Assembly (NCBI GenBank): GCA_037367355.1
Contig: CM074701.1
Span: forward strand, 2,232,001-2,296,000
Direction: 5' to 3'
DNA from: Neoscytalidium dimidiatum
Lineage: Eukaryota; Ascomycota; Dothideomycetes; Botryosphaeriales; Botryosphaeriaceae
Length of the DNA stretch: 64,000 nt
The position numbers and the translations under genes were made by a program. The stretch's first letter is position 1; every line of letters starts with the position of its first letter. The notes beneath the pieces were generated by a model. That model searched no databases. It was not told the origin of the DNA and saw nothing but the letters and a program-made list of their open reading frames with translations. Shown here one piece after another: positions 46,784 to 58,544 of the stretch.

Positions 46784-48558
46784 ATGCTTTACCAAAGCCG
46801 AGGTAGTAGAGAGCCTGTTGGATGGAAGGAAGGTGAGGTTCTGTGAGATACAGCGAGTGACATCGGGAATCCCTGAAGGTCGCCTTAATGCTTTTCTGCC
46901 CGCGCTTTCGGTTCTTCAAAAGCTTTTTCTAGGTTGGTCGATAAATCTTGATATTGTTGCGTATCGTAAAAGATCTGGTGGATTTTCGACACGCGGTCAT
47001 CTCATTGAATCGGTTTCGTGCGGTGCTTGCTATCGCAAAGCGTCGCCCCTTCGAATATTCGCCTGGCTTGAGTGCCCAACACATGCTTGCTCCATGGGTG
47101 AGTGATCGAGATTGCTTTAGCTGAGATCACTTGGTATTATAATTGGCTCGCCCCTTCCGTACCAGTCGAGGCCAGTACGAGATTATAGGCTTGGGCAGTT
47201 GGCAAAAAGCTCTATGTTCCAGTACACTGTTTCGCTCCTGCCTGCCGGGAATCAGCAGACTGAAAAAATTTCACGCGACTGATCCAGAGACGGTAACTCA
47301 GGGTCCATCATATGACATTAGTCCCAGAGGGTCCTGCACCTTATTAGCAATGTGCCTACCTTTTCAATCACCAGACCACGCTAGCGCCCCTGCACGGACA
47401 GGACCTGCACGTGTACGGCCCGACCCGCTTTCCACCTGTGCCTATATCTACCCTACTTCTCTTGACCCGACCGGACCTCTTCTTCTTTTCTTCTTCTTCA
47501 TACTTACCTTCCCGGGGCAACCGTGATCATGAAGACGGAAGTCTGCTCGTAAACCCTGCATTGCACAGCGCGGCGGTGGCGGGTATGTAATCTCTTTGGG
47601 GCTTACACCTTGGGACAATTTTTGATGGCCTTCTACTACTGACGGCGTTGCGGCGTCACTTGCAATGCTTCTTGTTTGGTATTGGCTCGCATCACTATGG
47701 CCTTGTCACTTTCGTTGATGTCGCGCACTAGCGGTGCGCTTTGAGGAAGGCTGGTCAAAATGTGTGTTTTTTGAGCTGTCTCTCCGCAGCTTTTTGTCGC
47801 ATCATCAAAATGTCTGGGATTGGTTCACTTTTCTTGAAACAGAGGCTGTGATGCAGTAGGCCTCAGGTCCTCTTGCTGTACTGGGCCGGGTCTGTCATTC
47901 GCGGATGTCGCAGACGCTATTCTTGTAAACTTTCCACTTTGTTCCATTCGACTTTGACGGAGCTGCCTACCAACGCGAGAGAGAACCCTTCACAACAGCC
48001 AATGATTTGTTTTACCATCTCTAATCTCAAACCCTTTTCCAATTGATTTTCCTGGCTTTTCCCCCTCCCAGACTTTAGAGTACGTTCCCATAGGTCCGCT
48101 GCAATTGACGCTATGCCTTTTACGTGGTGCTGCAGCTACTGTTGCAGGTGGCTTATCTGCAGATCGCGCACACGGGCGACTGTGCACATGTGCGCAATTC
48201 CTGCCCGGGGCGTTCGCACCAGCTCGGCGCTGTTGCGGCGCAGCCTTAGGATGCCATGCTCCCATAAATCTTCCAACTGTTTCCCGCCATTCTCGAGCTT
48301 AGGAAGCCATTTGACACCGATCTCGCTCGCTGAGAAGATTCAATTGCAATTTTGTTTTTAATATCAGCAGAGTGTTGTGAGTTTCCATGCACGCTTACAT
48401 TCATATCTTTCTCGTCAATCCCAGGCCCAATCACGCATCAGCACCAAACCGATGGTTTGTTATCACAACCTTCGGCCATCAGAACGCAGCTTTTTGAGCT
48501 CTACTGAGTCTTGATAGTTTGCATACAATTTAAGGCGCGCAGACTGCCTCTCTATATC
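46784..48558. other. Intergenic, no gene seen
   Basis: 1.8 kb with pyrimidine-rich sequence around 47470-47510. No frame has motifs or plausible splicing. Confidence 0.5.
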
Positions 48559-51184
48559 ATGAACTCTCAGGGCGACGAACATCTCCCAGAACCCACACGT
48601 GGTGTCTCCGACGATCCGGCCGTCCTTGACCCCTCCGTTACCTCTTGTCCCGGAACCGAAGTCACCAATACAGCTGACGAAAAGTCTGCGCTATTACCAG
48701 AAATTATTTGGCCATCCCAATGTGGCTCTGTTGGATCCATTGAGTCCGTGTCGCGGCTATCGTCTTCTTCACTTGACTCCACCTTCTCCTTCGATTCCGG
48801 ATATGGGCGATCTCCACGGCCGCAGAGGCGATCTTCACGGCCGTGCGAGCCTCCGAGCTTTGATATCGTCGACTTCTTCGATATTTTCGCATCACAACCG
48901 ACCGGCGTATTCGAAGACCCGTTTCGTGGAATTGGCAGCGGGTTTCAACTTTATGCAGAGACAGACCTTCCCCATGAGACTTCAAGTATCAATTCAAGAA
49001 ACTCCAACAAAGACATAGAAGAAGGATCATTACATTCTTCTGAGGTGAAGCTTGTTGTCACGGAAGACAATTCGGATCAGCAAGTAATGACTTGCCTTGA
49101 GTCGACCCCCAGCAACTCCGCTACGCCGCCGTCAAGTAACATTCTAAAATCGCCATTAAACTATTCAGAGACCATCCGGGCTTTTGAAGGAAAACGCATC
49201 GAACGTCTCCATGAAAAGTGCCTACCGATGGAAGCTGCACCTTCTGAATGGTCCGATGACGGTGTTACCGGAAATGATCCATCCGAATCGTTGGAATTGA
49301 CAATATCAACTTCAATAACATGCGAAAGAAAGCGTCAGATAATCGAGAAAGTCATGGAGACTTTCGACGAAATTTCTACTCGTTCTCCAGCATCTTGGTA
49401 CAGTGACAGTATCGGCGAAGAGAACGACACAGATTATGGCTCTGATTCAGCTTCGCTGTCATGGTCTCCTATCGCTACAGAAGTAAAGACTTTACCAGAG
49501 AGTGCCGGATACTCTGAGGGCAGACCGGACTACGATCAGAGTGAATCTTCACACGACAACAATGGAATGGGCAACGCCGGATCCGCACGAGGCTCTACAT
49601 CATCTGCGGGGAGCTCATCTGGGGGAAACGAGTGGAACGGGGGGTCAGGCGCTAAGGGAAAGCGCCAGCATGACCAATCAGGCTCGTCGGGAGAGGACGA
49701 AGGAGATGGAAATGATGACAGAAGGAAGCGTCAACGGACGCTCAATTCTGGTCAACCATACCGAGCTCCCAGCAGTAGAAAATTTGCCTGCCCCTACTCC
49801 AAACGTTATGCAGATAGGACTCCGAAGGCCCCATCATGTGTTTTTCCGGGATATCCGAACGTCTCACGTCTGAAGTGGGTTTAACCCTTCCGTATCCGCG
49901 CCATTAACACTAACTTTACTTCAGAGGGCATCTTTACAGGACACACATGCGGCCGTTGTTGTGTCACAGATGCTACGAGACCTTCCAAGAGGAGGCGGAC
50001 TTGGCGGCACATCATAATGCGGATGAGAGGTGTAATCAGAGTTCAACTGTGCCCGAAGTTGAAGGGATCACACAGGAACAAGAAAGACAGCTCAAGAGCA
50101 AGAAGCGGATGAAGGGGGATGACAGCGAGGAGAGGAAGTGGGAATGTGTGTATCGCATTCTTTTCCCCGGAGAAACGGAGATTCCATCACCTTGTGAGTC
50201 GACATCTCTTCACCATTTTGGCCACCATCCCGTACAATTCCCCAACACCTCCATCTCGGCCAAAGGCCTCTCCAACGTTACATTACACCACATATGTCAG
50301 GAATGCGGAAATCTTCACAAATTTCACCTGTTGACTGTAGCACAGACTGCGACTTCGACCCCCAAGTCCAGTACTCACAAATGTCTCCCGGTTCCGCAAA
50401 TCTCATAGCATTTGAACAGTTTAGCCGCGAAAACTTGCGTCAAATTGTTCAACGACGACTTGAAATGCAGATCGAGAGGGAGGAAATTATTGTAGAAGAG
50501 AGATTGAGAAGCATGATGTTTGACATTATGCGAATGGCTCAGGAAGACATGTTCAACCAGTGGCGAAACTCGTTGTATAGAGTCAGCCAAAGGCAAGAGA
50601 CGAATGCTGCCTCTAACGAGCAACAAAACGGCATAGGCTCGACAACCCCGAGCGAGCAAGATGCCGCGGAAGGAGATATCTCAAATCTCGTAGTTCCGCC
50701 TCCTCCAACAACAGACCATGCCGACGCACGAGAGCCATTGGTCGACGTGGTGGTAAACAAGCCGGGGCCTGCCGACTCTGGTTTCTTCTCCTTTGACACG
50801 TCAAGCAACAGAAGCGAGCAGCCGGAAAACGCCCAAACGACCATTTGGGGAGATTGTCCTTGTTCACCTCAGCCCTCTGAACCTCTCATCCTTGATGACC
50901 TACCTTCGCCGACCGTTGTGGGTGATTTTCGCCCGGCTGAAGAGCGTCAGGATCTGTTCAACAGTTATTCGCAACCACGATCGGAGCTTGGAATGGTCGA
51001 TCTTGGTCCTGACCCCATTGCTCAATACTTCGCGGGCTCGGATTTTGATGATACTGTATTGGGAGCTGGATGCATCCCCACGTCAAACTATGATCTTTGC
51101 TTTCCCAACGGCGACGGAAGATTTCCATGGAATGCCAATTATGAAGACTCCCAGCAAGGGTATGGCACTTCGTTTCTTCCCTGA
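48559..51184 (+). CDS. C2H2-type zinc-finger protein of fungal orphan family
   Basis: Exons 48559-49874, 49925-50193 and 50346-51184, for 807 residues from the first ATG. A long Ser/Asp/Glu-rich disordered N-terminus leads to an atypical paired finger: KFACPYSKRY, a Cys-x-Phe-Pro-Gly knuckle, GHLYRTHMRPLLCHRCYETF and a final H-x-N-x-D-E-R-C. It is followed by the motif QERQLKSKKR and YRILFP. This cassette is widespread in filamentous fungi, usually next to disordered tails, and its function is unknown. Acceptor 50345 is chosen because it alone gives an open join (SP-YCDFDP); nearer acceptors create stops. The C-terminal part has a charged helix (RRLEMQIEREEIIVEERLR), then disorder. Likely nuclear, by inference. 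Confidence 0.78.
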
Positions 51185-51680
51185 ATGGCTGCAAGGAACA
51201 GCGAAACCAAGATTTGTAGAGACATGAAAGCATCACCAGTTCGGAATGACGGATGGCAAGGATCCTATCGTTAGTACAAGGCTGGGTGTTGCGCAGAGTA
51301 GATAAACCCTGCGACACTATGCAGCACCCCGCGCCGGAAATGCCAGCAACGTTGTGCGCCCCGAAACGTGGTTGGAGAAAATGTAATCGATGTGCTACAA
51401 GGCCGGGAGCCGGCTGCTGCCTACAGCGTGCTCCACAGAAATGCAGGTCTTCAGCCAATAGAAGACATGTGCAATTCCTGTTTCGAATACTAAGTGCGAC
51501 GATGAACACGTCAGGATCTACCCCGTACGAGCTGCCTCACTTTGTCCGGCCGATGACACAACTTCGACAAACAAGGCTGGTATTCGGCTCCGGAGAAAGG
51601 TAAATAAAGTCATCACAGCCTCCCAGATTCAGAGTGGACTATGCGAAAATCTAATCAACAAGCTTCTACTTTCATTCACA
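51185..51680. other. Short intergenic region
   Basis: About 500 bp between two co-oriented genes, holding a terminator and a promoter. Nothing else is recognised. Confidence 0.45.
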
Positions 51681-54231
51681 ATGGATATTGCTCTTGAAAA
51701 CAGCTCAATCATGAATGTAAGTTCCTCTGACATAATTCAGCTTATTTAGTCGTTTCTTGAGCCGTTTACTCGCTGTTCGGTTCCTCACATAGTGACAGGA
51801 CGTGAAGAGCCTCCCAGACAATCTCGAAGAGTCATTCTTGCAAGAAGAGATGCTGAATGTTGAATCGGCGTTGGACTCTTCCGATTCGGGAGATCTCACC
51901 GACAAGGAAATTATCGGGCAACGATCGACCATCAAAACTCTCCACGAAGGACCAAAGAAATGTCAATGCTGCATCAACTGGGTTGAAGAACGACCGAAGG
52001 ACTTGGGACCCACGTTCGAGCAGCAGGCCGAAAGCCGACGCCATGCCCTCCTCGTCCGCATGAAGATGAACCACGATTCAGATGAACGGAAACCACTGGC
52101 CCTAGACTCCATTGTCGTGCAGAGTCCGCACTTGAAAGCGCTGCTTGGAAGGGTCTTTGAGGACTACAATGGTATTACGACTAGTCTGCAGAGACTAGTG
52201 TTCAAAGCCCCCTTCAGACCGTTCTTCTACGAATGGGAGAAGCTCAAAGAGATTGTTCAACATGAGCCGGACACCATCTGCAGGGAACATGGGCTGCTCC
52301 TTCTTAAGACCTTGAGGACAGAGTTGAAAGATACAATCGAGCTCAGCGAAGACCATGCGCGTAATGGTGTCATCACGTTCAGAGACCTGTGGACGATCTT
52401 CAAGCCGGGCATCGAGGTGTATGCTTCAAGAGAAGGCTACGATGCACTGTACAAACTTGCCAACTCGGATTACAAAGCCATCTGCGGAGTCAACATCTAT
52501 CGTCTGGACGTTCGTCAAGTCGACTTCGACGGCAAAGGCTTCGGATACAAACGTACAGTCCTTGATATTCAAGAGTTCGAGGGAACCGTGGCTGTCGGAG
52601 ATCTCGATGCCTATCCGGCCAAACTTCACCCACGAATTGATGATGTGAGAAAGCGCTTGGCCGAACGTGGAATAAGATTCCAGGAACTTCAGGCGCATGG
52701 TCCGCGCTACAAGTCCTACGAAGGGCTGGTTGATCTCTCGATGGATCCGTCCGGCATGATGAGAAGAGCGCATAAAATACATGTAAGGCTCTATACAAGC
52801 GTGCAATTTCTCACAGAGCCGCAGCTAATGCCTATGTCTCAGATTGATGGGCGTGTGATCGTTGATCCGAGCTCTTACTGGTGCTTCAATCCCTTTGAGA
52901 GGGTCGACCTGAAGCCGCTGATCGACAACTCGTTCGAACATAAATGGGACTTTTCTGAGGCACAGGGTCACAACCTCCACTTCCCAGAATTGACCCCCAG
53001 AGATTTTATGGTAGGGGAGATTTCCCATGACTATGCCGGTTCGGAAGATGCAAGCTAGTCCACATCATTTGGCTACGGTCAACATAGTACTTACACCTAA
53101 ATGTTGCAGGACGACATGCATCCCATGTGTGGAAGAGCACCCAGCTCGCCGTTTCAACAGAGTAAGCTATCGAAACTGTGAGCGGATGATTACTGAGGAC
53201 TGATGACGGGCAGTGCGAAAGACACAGGTGCCAGAGAACATGCTGCACCTGTGCAGTCCCCAAGTCCGAGGGTATTCATTCAAGATCAAGAAATGGGGTG
53301 CGATAGTTACTAGTACATTTGATGAATGACATAAGCTGATCTGTTATGAATAGTAACATTCTGGATTGAATTGATTGACGAGGTCAAATGGAACGAACAA
53401 GCGTTCGAAAGTTTAGTCTTGCCGAGCGACTACAAGAGGCTCATGCTTTCGTTTGTGGACAGTCAGATCCGCAACAAGGAGCTGTTTGACGATGTTATTG
53501 AAGGGAAAGGTATGTAGAAACGTTCATTGCTGGAAGGAAAATGCTCGGAGACTGACACATTTGCTACAGGCCAGGGAATCGTGATCCTCCTTGAAGGAAG
53601 CCCTGGTGTTGGAAAGACACTTACTGCAGAAGCCCGTAAGGCCGTTCCAGCATTTTAGTGACTGCATACTGACATCTGCGATTATGAAGTGGCGGACAGA
53701 CTCCGGAAACCCCTCTATGCCATGAGCATCGCCGAGCTCGGCAACTCGGCCCACGACCTCGAGAGCAGATTGATGATGATCCTGGAAATGGCAGTAAAAT
53801 GGGACGCCGTCGTACTCCTGGATGAAAGTGATGTTTTCCTCGAGAAGCGCAGCCCGAACGACCTTCAGCGCAACGGTATCGTCGCCATCTTTCTGCGCCT
53901 GCTGGAATACTTCCGCGGCGTCATGTTCATGACGACGAACCGCGTTCAAGCAATGGACCCAGCGTTCCAATCGCGAATCCATCTGAAGATCCAGTACCCC
54001 GATCTGCAGGAGTCGGCGCGGAGCGAGATCTGGAAGCAGATGGTGGCCATGTCGGGTGAAAAGAATGCCCTCGGGGCACATGACTTGAAATTGCTGGCGC
54101 GCGAGGACTTCAACGGCCGCGAGATCAAGAATCTCGTCAAGTCTGCCCGGTTGCTTGCGAGCTACGAGGATGTGCCGCTGTCAATGGATCATATCGAGTC
54201 TGTCCTCCGCGTCACGAAGACGGTTGAGTGA
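51681..54231 (+). CDS. AAA+ ATPase of the fungal DUF7025-type
   Basis: Eight exons: 51681-51716, 51799-52782, 52843-53049, 53110-53161, 53214-53297, 53354-53509, 53570-53635 and 53690-54231, for 708 residues. The N-terminal 450 residues match the uncharacterised module that precedes the ATPase in many fungal AAA proteins (FRPFFYEWEKL; IDGRVIVDPSSYWCF; SPQVRGYSFKIKKW). One AAA domain follows: Walker A GSPGVGKT (516-523), Walker B LLDE (571-574), sensor MTTNR and an Arg-finger region FQSRIH. The junction after residue 409 is best explained by a GC-AG intron (53050-53109). The role is unknown; hexameric remodelling is expected of the family. It sits between the zinc-finger gene and other accessory genes. 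Confidence 0.82.
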
Positions 54232-54464
54232 ATATATGGCACGGGCTAAGCAATGACCTTGTTGGTGCTGCATATACTTTGATTATTTAGTCTCATATAT
54301 GCCAAATATCTCTTGACCCGGTTGCCAATACCTTCCTTATTTGTATTTGCATCCTTATTATGGGCGGGCACCAACCGTCCTACATCCTCCACATCTTGTC
54401 ATGCCGCTCCTGTTATGGCAGGTACGCTTAGCGCGGCGCTAGCGCCGCTGGGTAGCTGGGTAGT

Positions 54465-55097
54465 TTAGCTCCTTCGCTTTCTTAGAGACAGACAACAACA
54501 ACGAATACAGATGCATACGAGGTTTTGCTCCAACAACTCCTGTGTGACCTTCATGGCCTTCTCGTTCCTTCGGTTCTGCATCGAGTGAAAAATTGCGCAA
54601 TCCTGACACTTCGATCCCAGATCCTGATTCCTAATCTTCACAGCCTCCGCAGCTGACTTGAAGTCCGGGATCACTGGTTTGTATAACCAGGCAATTGAAA
54701 TCAATATCCAGAAACGCATGCCGATATTTCCGTCATTGCGTACGTTTCTTTCCTCAAGGTCGAAGCGGTACCGGGCACTATCGCTTCTGGCGTTAACGAG
54801 GAAATTTTGATCACGGGGTTCGGAGGCCAACGTGCGCCGGTCTTCAAGCCAGATGCTTCCATACTTAAAGCTGGAGCCTTCTTGAAGGGGGCGAGATGCA
54901 TCTGTGCGAAGTCCAGCCGAATCAGCATTCATTGGTTGGAGGCTCGCAGTAGTGCAGGGGGCATGAGCGGCTTCGTATTTTTTCCACAAGATATTTACAG
55001 TGGTGATTGAGCAAAAGGGAGAGCGATCTGAAATGAAGCAGCGGGGAAGAGCCCCTCTTCCAATGCGGCGTAAAATCAACACAATTGCTATAAACAT
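54465..55097 (-). CDS. Possible 210-residue orphan protein
   Basis: An uninterrupted ATG-to-stop frame on the minus strand. It contains one hydrophobic stretch (MRFWILISIAWLY) and a Cys-rich end (CICIRCCC followed by RKRRS). Composition is protein-like in the middle but I recognise no family and see no splice support. The end CCC-L-S-L-R-K-R-R-S could be membrane-proximal. It may be a lineage-specific gene or chance. Confidence 0.3.
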   Translation of the reverse strand: MFIAIVLILRRIGRGALPRCFISDRSPFCSITTVNILWKKYEAAHAPCTTASLQPMNADSAGLRTDASRPLQEGSSFKYGSIWLEDRRTLASEPRDQNFLVNARSDSARYRFDLEERNVRNDGNIGMRFWILISIAWLYKPVIPDFKSAAEAVKIRNQDLGSKCQDCAIFHSMQNRRNEKAMKVTQELLEQNLVCICIRCCCLSLRKRRS

Positions 55098-55499
55098 TTT
55101 TAGCAGTCATTGGAATGCATGCTGCTGTGTTTGCACTACAAGTGAGTGCGTTCTCCTCGTGTGGAAGATTTAGAAAGGTGAACTACCCCCAGAACAAGAC
55201 AGATGGCAAACCGCGGATGCAACAGTCCTCGTAGCGGAAACGAACTCCCCACCGTCCCGTGCCACGAAATTGACCAGCAGACGCCAGTGCGCACACCACA
55301 AAGAGCAACAGAAAGCCTACGAACAACGCCCATACGCCCCGCCCTCAAAAGCCAACACCAAACGTAAAAGGTGAAGGAAAAAAAAAAACCAAATAAAAAC
55401 GAAAGTGGGTATCCGCACACTCCACACCACCCACCAGCCATCCCGACACACTCCTACCGACCTCCACCTCCAAAGGCGCTCAAGACCCCCATCACGTCC
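55098..55499. other. Intergenic, no gene
   Basis: About 400 bp with an A-tract near 55379. It contains the 3' region of the downstream minus-strand gene. Confidence 0.45.
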
Positions 55500-56606
55500 T
55501 CACTGCGCCGAAATCTCCCTCACCTCCTTCTCCGCCTCCTCCCTCTGCCGCCTCTTCCTGAACGCCAGCGCCACCACCAGCGCCGCCAGCAGCGCGACGC
55601 CCGCCACGCCGCCCACCACGCCGCCCACTATCGCGCCGGTGTGGTTATCGCTGCTGGTGCTGCTGGTGCTGCTGCCGTCGCCGCTGTCGTTGTCGTTGCC
55701 CGTTTGCGGGCTGCTGCTGCCGGCGGGTGTGGCGGCGAAGGTGGTCGCGGTCGTCTTGGACGCGGTATCACTGCCGGTCGAGGGTGCTTCTACTGATTGG
55801 GAGGATGCGGTGGGGGAGGAGGCTGAGGTTGAGGAGGTGGGTGCTGGGGGAGGCATAGCGGCGGCGGAGGAGGAAGAGGTGGTCGATGGGGCGGGGGCGG
55901 CGGGCGGTGGTGGGGAGGAGGTGGAAGAGGGAGGTGGTGGGGAGGATGGTGTCGTGGTGGTGCTGGCAGGTGGTGGTGGTGCCGTGCTCCCGGAGGGGCC
56001 CGTCGGCGCGGCTTTGTCGAGCGGGTAGACGACGGAGAGGGCCTGCGAGGAGCGGCAGTCGTAGTAGGTGTAGGATTTGGTGTCCTGCGCGTCGCTGCCG
56101 TAGACGATGTTGGTGTAGCAGTAGGGGTTGCTGGAGGTGGAGCTGTGTAAGGGGGACAGAGGGTTAGTATGTTCTGTTGCGAAGTAGGCTGTGGTGTTGG
56201 TGAGCACATACCAGATCAAGTTGAGGTCGTTACTCGCGCAGTCGCCAGTGCAGGATCCGGCGTCCGTGGAGTCGTAGCAGTGGCTGTGTAGGAAGCAGGA
56301 TGATGTGGAGCTGGCAGTGAAGAATTGACAGCACCCCATCCAGTTTGCTGAGTAGGCGCACTGGGATCGGGTTGGGCATGCAAAGAGAACGTCTGTAGCG
56401 GCGATGTAGTAGCCGCAAGTATCACTTGCGTCTTGTCGCGGTTCTATCAGGTTGGCACGGAGCTCAAGCTTGGGCCCAGGCGTCGGTTTAGGTGTCCAGC
56501 CATCGAGCAGGTGGTTCTCTAAGCATCGAGTAGGTGCAACAAGAGCAATAACGCCAACGATTGGAAGGAACGAAATTAATGCTTGTAACAACATGACTTC
56601 CATCAT
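55500..56606 (-). CDS. Single-pass cell-surface protein, Cys-rich ectodomain and Ser/Thr/Pro stalk
   Basis: Exons 56606-56212 and 56142-55500 (intron 56211-56143) give 345 residues. A signal peptide (about 1-24) is followed by a Cys-rich ectodomain (CGYY, LFACP, MGCCQF, SCFLHSHCYD) that resumes after the intron with C-x8-C (CSTSSNPYC). A Ser/Thr/Pro-rich stalk precedes a Gly/Val/Ala membrane helix (GAIVGGVVGGVAGVALL) and a short basic/acidic tail (RKRRQREEAEKEV). This layout is shared by many fungal wall-stress-sensor-like and adhesin-like proteins. The sensor idea is inference. The Cys pattern across the splice supports the intron despite its length being a multiple of three. Confidence 0.8.
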   Translation of the reverse strand: MMEVMLLQALISFLPIVGVIALVAPTRCLENHLLDGWTPKPTPGPKLELRANLIEPRQDASDTCGYYIAATDVLFACPTRSQCAYSANWMGCCQFFTASSTSSCFLHSHCYDSTDAGSCTGDCASNDLNLIWYVLTNTTAYFATEHTNPLSPLHSSTSSNPYCYTNIVYGSDAQDTKSYTYYDCRSSQALSVVYPLDKAAPTGPSGSTAPPPPASTTTTPSSPPPPSSTSSPPPPAAPAPSTTSSSSAAAMPPPAPTSSTSASSPTASSQSVEAPSTGSDTASKTTATTFAATPAGSSSPQTGNDNDSGDGSSTSSTSSDNHTGAIVGGVVGGVAGVALLAALVVALAFRKRRQREEAEKEVREISAQ

Positions 56607-56656
56607 CCATGAGGTGTATGCTAAGCCACTCGATGAAGAGGCTCAAGTCAGATCAG

Positions 56657-56665
56657 TATATATAA
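56657..56665 (-). promoter_or_regulatory. Candidate TATA element
   Basis: TATATA-type sequence about 50-60 nt upstream of the surface-protein start on the minus strand. Supported only by sequence and position. Confidence 0.35.
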
Positions 56666-57230
56666 AGCATGCGATTATTACTGATAGATGGGTGGAAGAA
56701 AACAAATCCCAGCGAAGATCAGCGGCAGACTTGTTTTCAGCCTCATCACAGCCATGAAGGATTCACGTTCTGCCGCTGTTACACAAAGAAGTGGCTGCTC
56801 ACTGCATGTTGGACCGTCTATCCGGCGAGGCTGCAGTGTTGCGGCATGGCTGATGGAGTGAAATTCGCAGCGGATATGTGCGGGGCTGCACTTTTGAGGG
56901 TCCAGAACGCCAATACTGCATGTGCTGACGCGGGATTTATAGCGCTGCTCTGTTCCGGTAGGCAGAGACTATTCCATCTTTAGTCCCAGATGTCGTGGGC
57001 GCGTCGTAATCGTGGAGCAGTCGCACATGTAAGCTTCCATTTGCAGGATCCCTTTCCCCGCACCATGTGATGGGTAAATGTGATCACGGTTCAAGTTGCA
57101 CTTCCGAATAAAGGCATGGTCTGTAGACGTCTAGGCCGTAGAATATTTGTTCCAGACGGTGATCCGAGGAGGTCTAGATGCAAATAACAGTCGTTTTCTC
57201 TCTCACCTTCAGAATATCCAGCCAGCCAAA
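56666..57230. other. Divergent intergenic region
   Basis: About 560 bp between divergent genes, no gene supported. Confidence 0.45.
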
Positions 57231-58160
57231 ATGGACCCAAACTCTGTTTTCAGCATTATCGGAACCGTGGGATTCCTCATCAGTTCCGCCATCAATGTCT
57301 CGAGGCGCATTATCGAAGTTCGCGACGTGGAAAAGCAAGCTCAAGACGTGCTTCAGATCAGCAATGGGATAAGGAAAATCCTGCAGCAAGCACGGAAGCT
57401 CCGGCGCCAGAGGTCACAGTTGCTCAGCGCTCTCGAGAAGGACATGATCGACGTTTACCTGGACGAGGCTGAGGAAGCCATTGGCAACGTGGCCCTGTTG
57501 ATTGAACCGGCCCGCGCAGACATGCAGACAAACAACGGAAGCGTATCAATTACCACACGAGGCTGGTTCGTTTTCAAAGACGGCCCAAGGATCTCTGCCA
57601 GCTTAATCAGACTTCAGTTCGCACATCAAGGGCTGAACACGGCCGTCAATATCCTCTGCGGCCATGGTCCAATTGCAGCAAGTACGAGACACGAAACTCA
57701 GTCAGAGCACAAATATCCGCCCCCGTCGTACGAGGACAGTCAGTTCTTGAACAGTAAGCGACACGCCGTGGTATTCGGAGTTCAGCCACCAGAACGAGTT
57801 GAACGGGTTGAGCGAGTGGAAATAGCCGGACCAGTGGAACTGAGCAGCAACAGTGCGGCAGAGGCGAGGGAGGCAAGGCAAGCAAGGCAAGACCTCGAAT
57901 GTGAGCCGCTTATTGAGGTGTCACCTGCTGTGCTTCCGGACGGTCCAGATATGTCTCGATTACAAGTGAACATGCGTGAGCGGGAGTTCTTGGCCGCATT
58001 TGATCGCATCCGTCAGCCTCAGCAACAGCCGTTCAATGCAGGGAGGGCACATAGTCTGGGCCCTGAATCGACAGGAAATCAGGTGGCTACCGCAAGGCGA
58101 TTCGGCGGAAGGTCGCGTGGACAGGTTTGGTTAGCCCACAAAGCCAGTTTTCAGACGTGA
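57231..58160 (+). CDS. Helical-N-terminus fungal protein with PPSY motif
   Basis: A single exon of 309 residues from the ATG at 57231. The N-terminus (MDPNSVFSIIGTVGFLISSAI, then long amphipathic helices with ISNGIRKILQQARKL) resembles the helical N-terminal modules of fungal STAND/NLR-like proteins and SesA/SesB-type effectors, but no NTPase or repeat domain follows. Mid-protein there is PPPSYED, a PPxY motif of the kind bound by WW domains of Rsp5/Nedd4 ubiquitin ligases. Then come repeated RVERVERVE and EAREARQARQ segments. No clear full-length family is recognised. A short helical signalling protein is a reasonable guess. Confidence 0.65.
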   Translation: MDPNSVFSIIGTVGFLISSAINVSRRIIEVRDVEKQAQDVLQISNGIRKILQQARKLRRQRSQLLSALEKDMIDVYLDEAEEAIGNVALLIEPARADMQTNNGSVSITTRGWFVFKDGPRISASLIRLQFAHQGLNTAVNILCGHGPIAASTRHETQSEHKYPPPSYEDSQFLNSKRHAVVFGVQPPERVERVERVEIAGPVELSSNSAAEAREARQARQDLECEPLIEVSPAVLPDGPDMSRLQVNMREREFLAAFDRIRQPQQQPFNAGRAHSLGPESTGNQVATARRFGGRSRGQVWLAHKASFQT

Positions 58161-58544
58161 GGATCGCGCTTTGATTGAGAGGATTGGTTATTGCAAGCAA
58201 GATATTGGTTCGACGGTAATGCCGAAGAGTGCGATAAGAGAGACTGCAAACGCGGTCTAGCAGTCGGAGGGCACATACATGAACTTCAGTTGGCTGGATT
58301 GTAGATATACTGCAAGAAGCTATTTTGTGGAAGATACATAGTGGACATTCATGATAAAGCGCTAGAACTCGTACAGCTTCTTGTGGGCCCAATTTTCATG
58401 GGGGTTCAAGCGGACAGGTAAGGAAGTGCGGGATGGGAACCAGTAGTTACCAGGTCACGCGGCGATACGGCCAACAAATCAAAACTTGAACAGCCAATGA
58501 AACGGCCGATTGCAATGATAAACGGGGTGTATGCACAGTCGAGG
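58161..58544. other. Intergenic between convergent genes
   Basis: About 380 bp, no gene. If the following gene has a spliced 3' end, its last exon would lie here. Confidence 0.4.
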
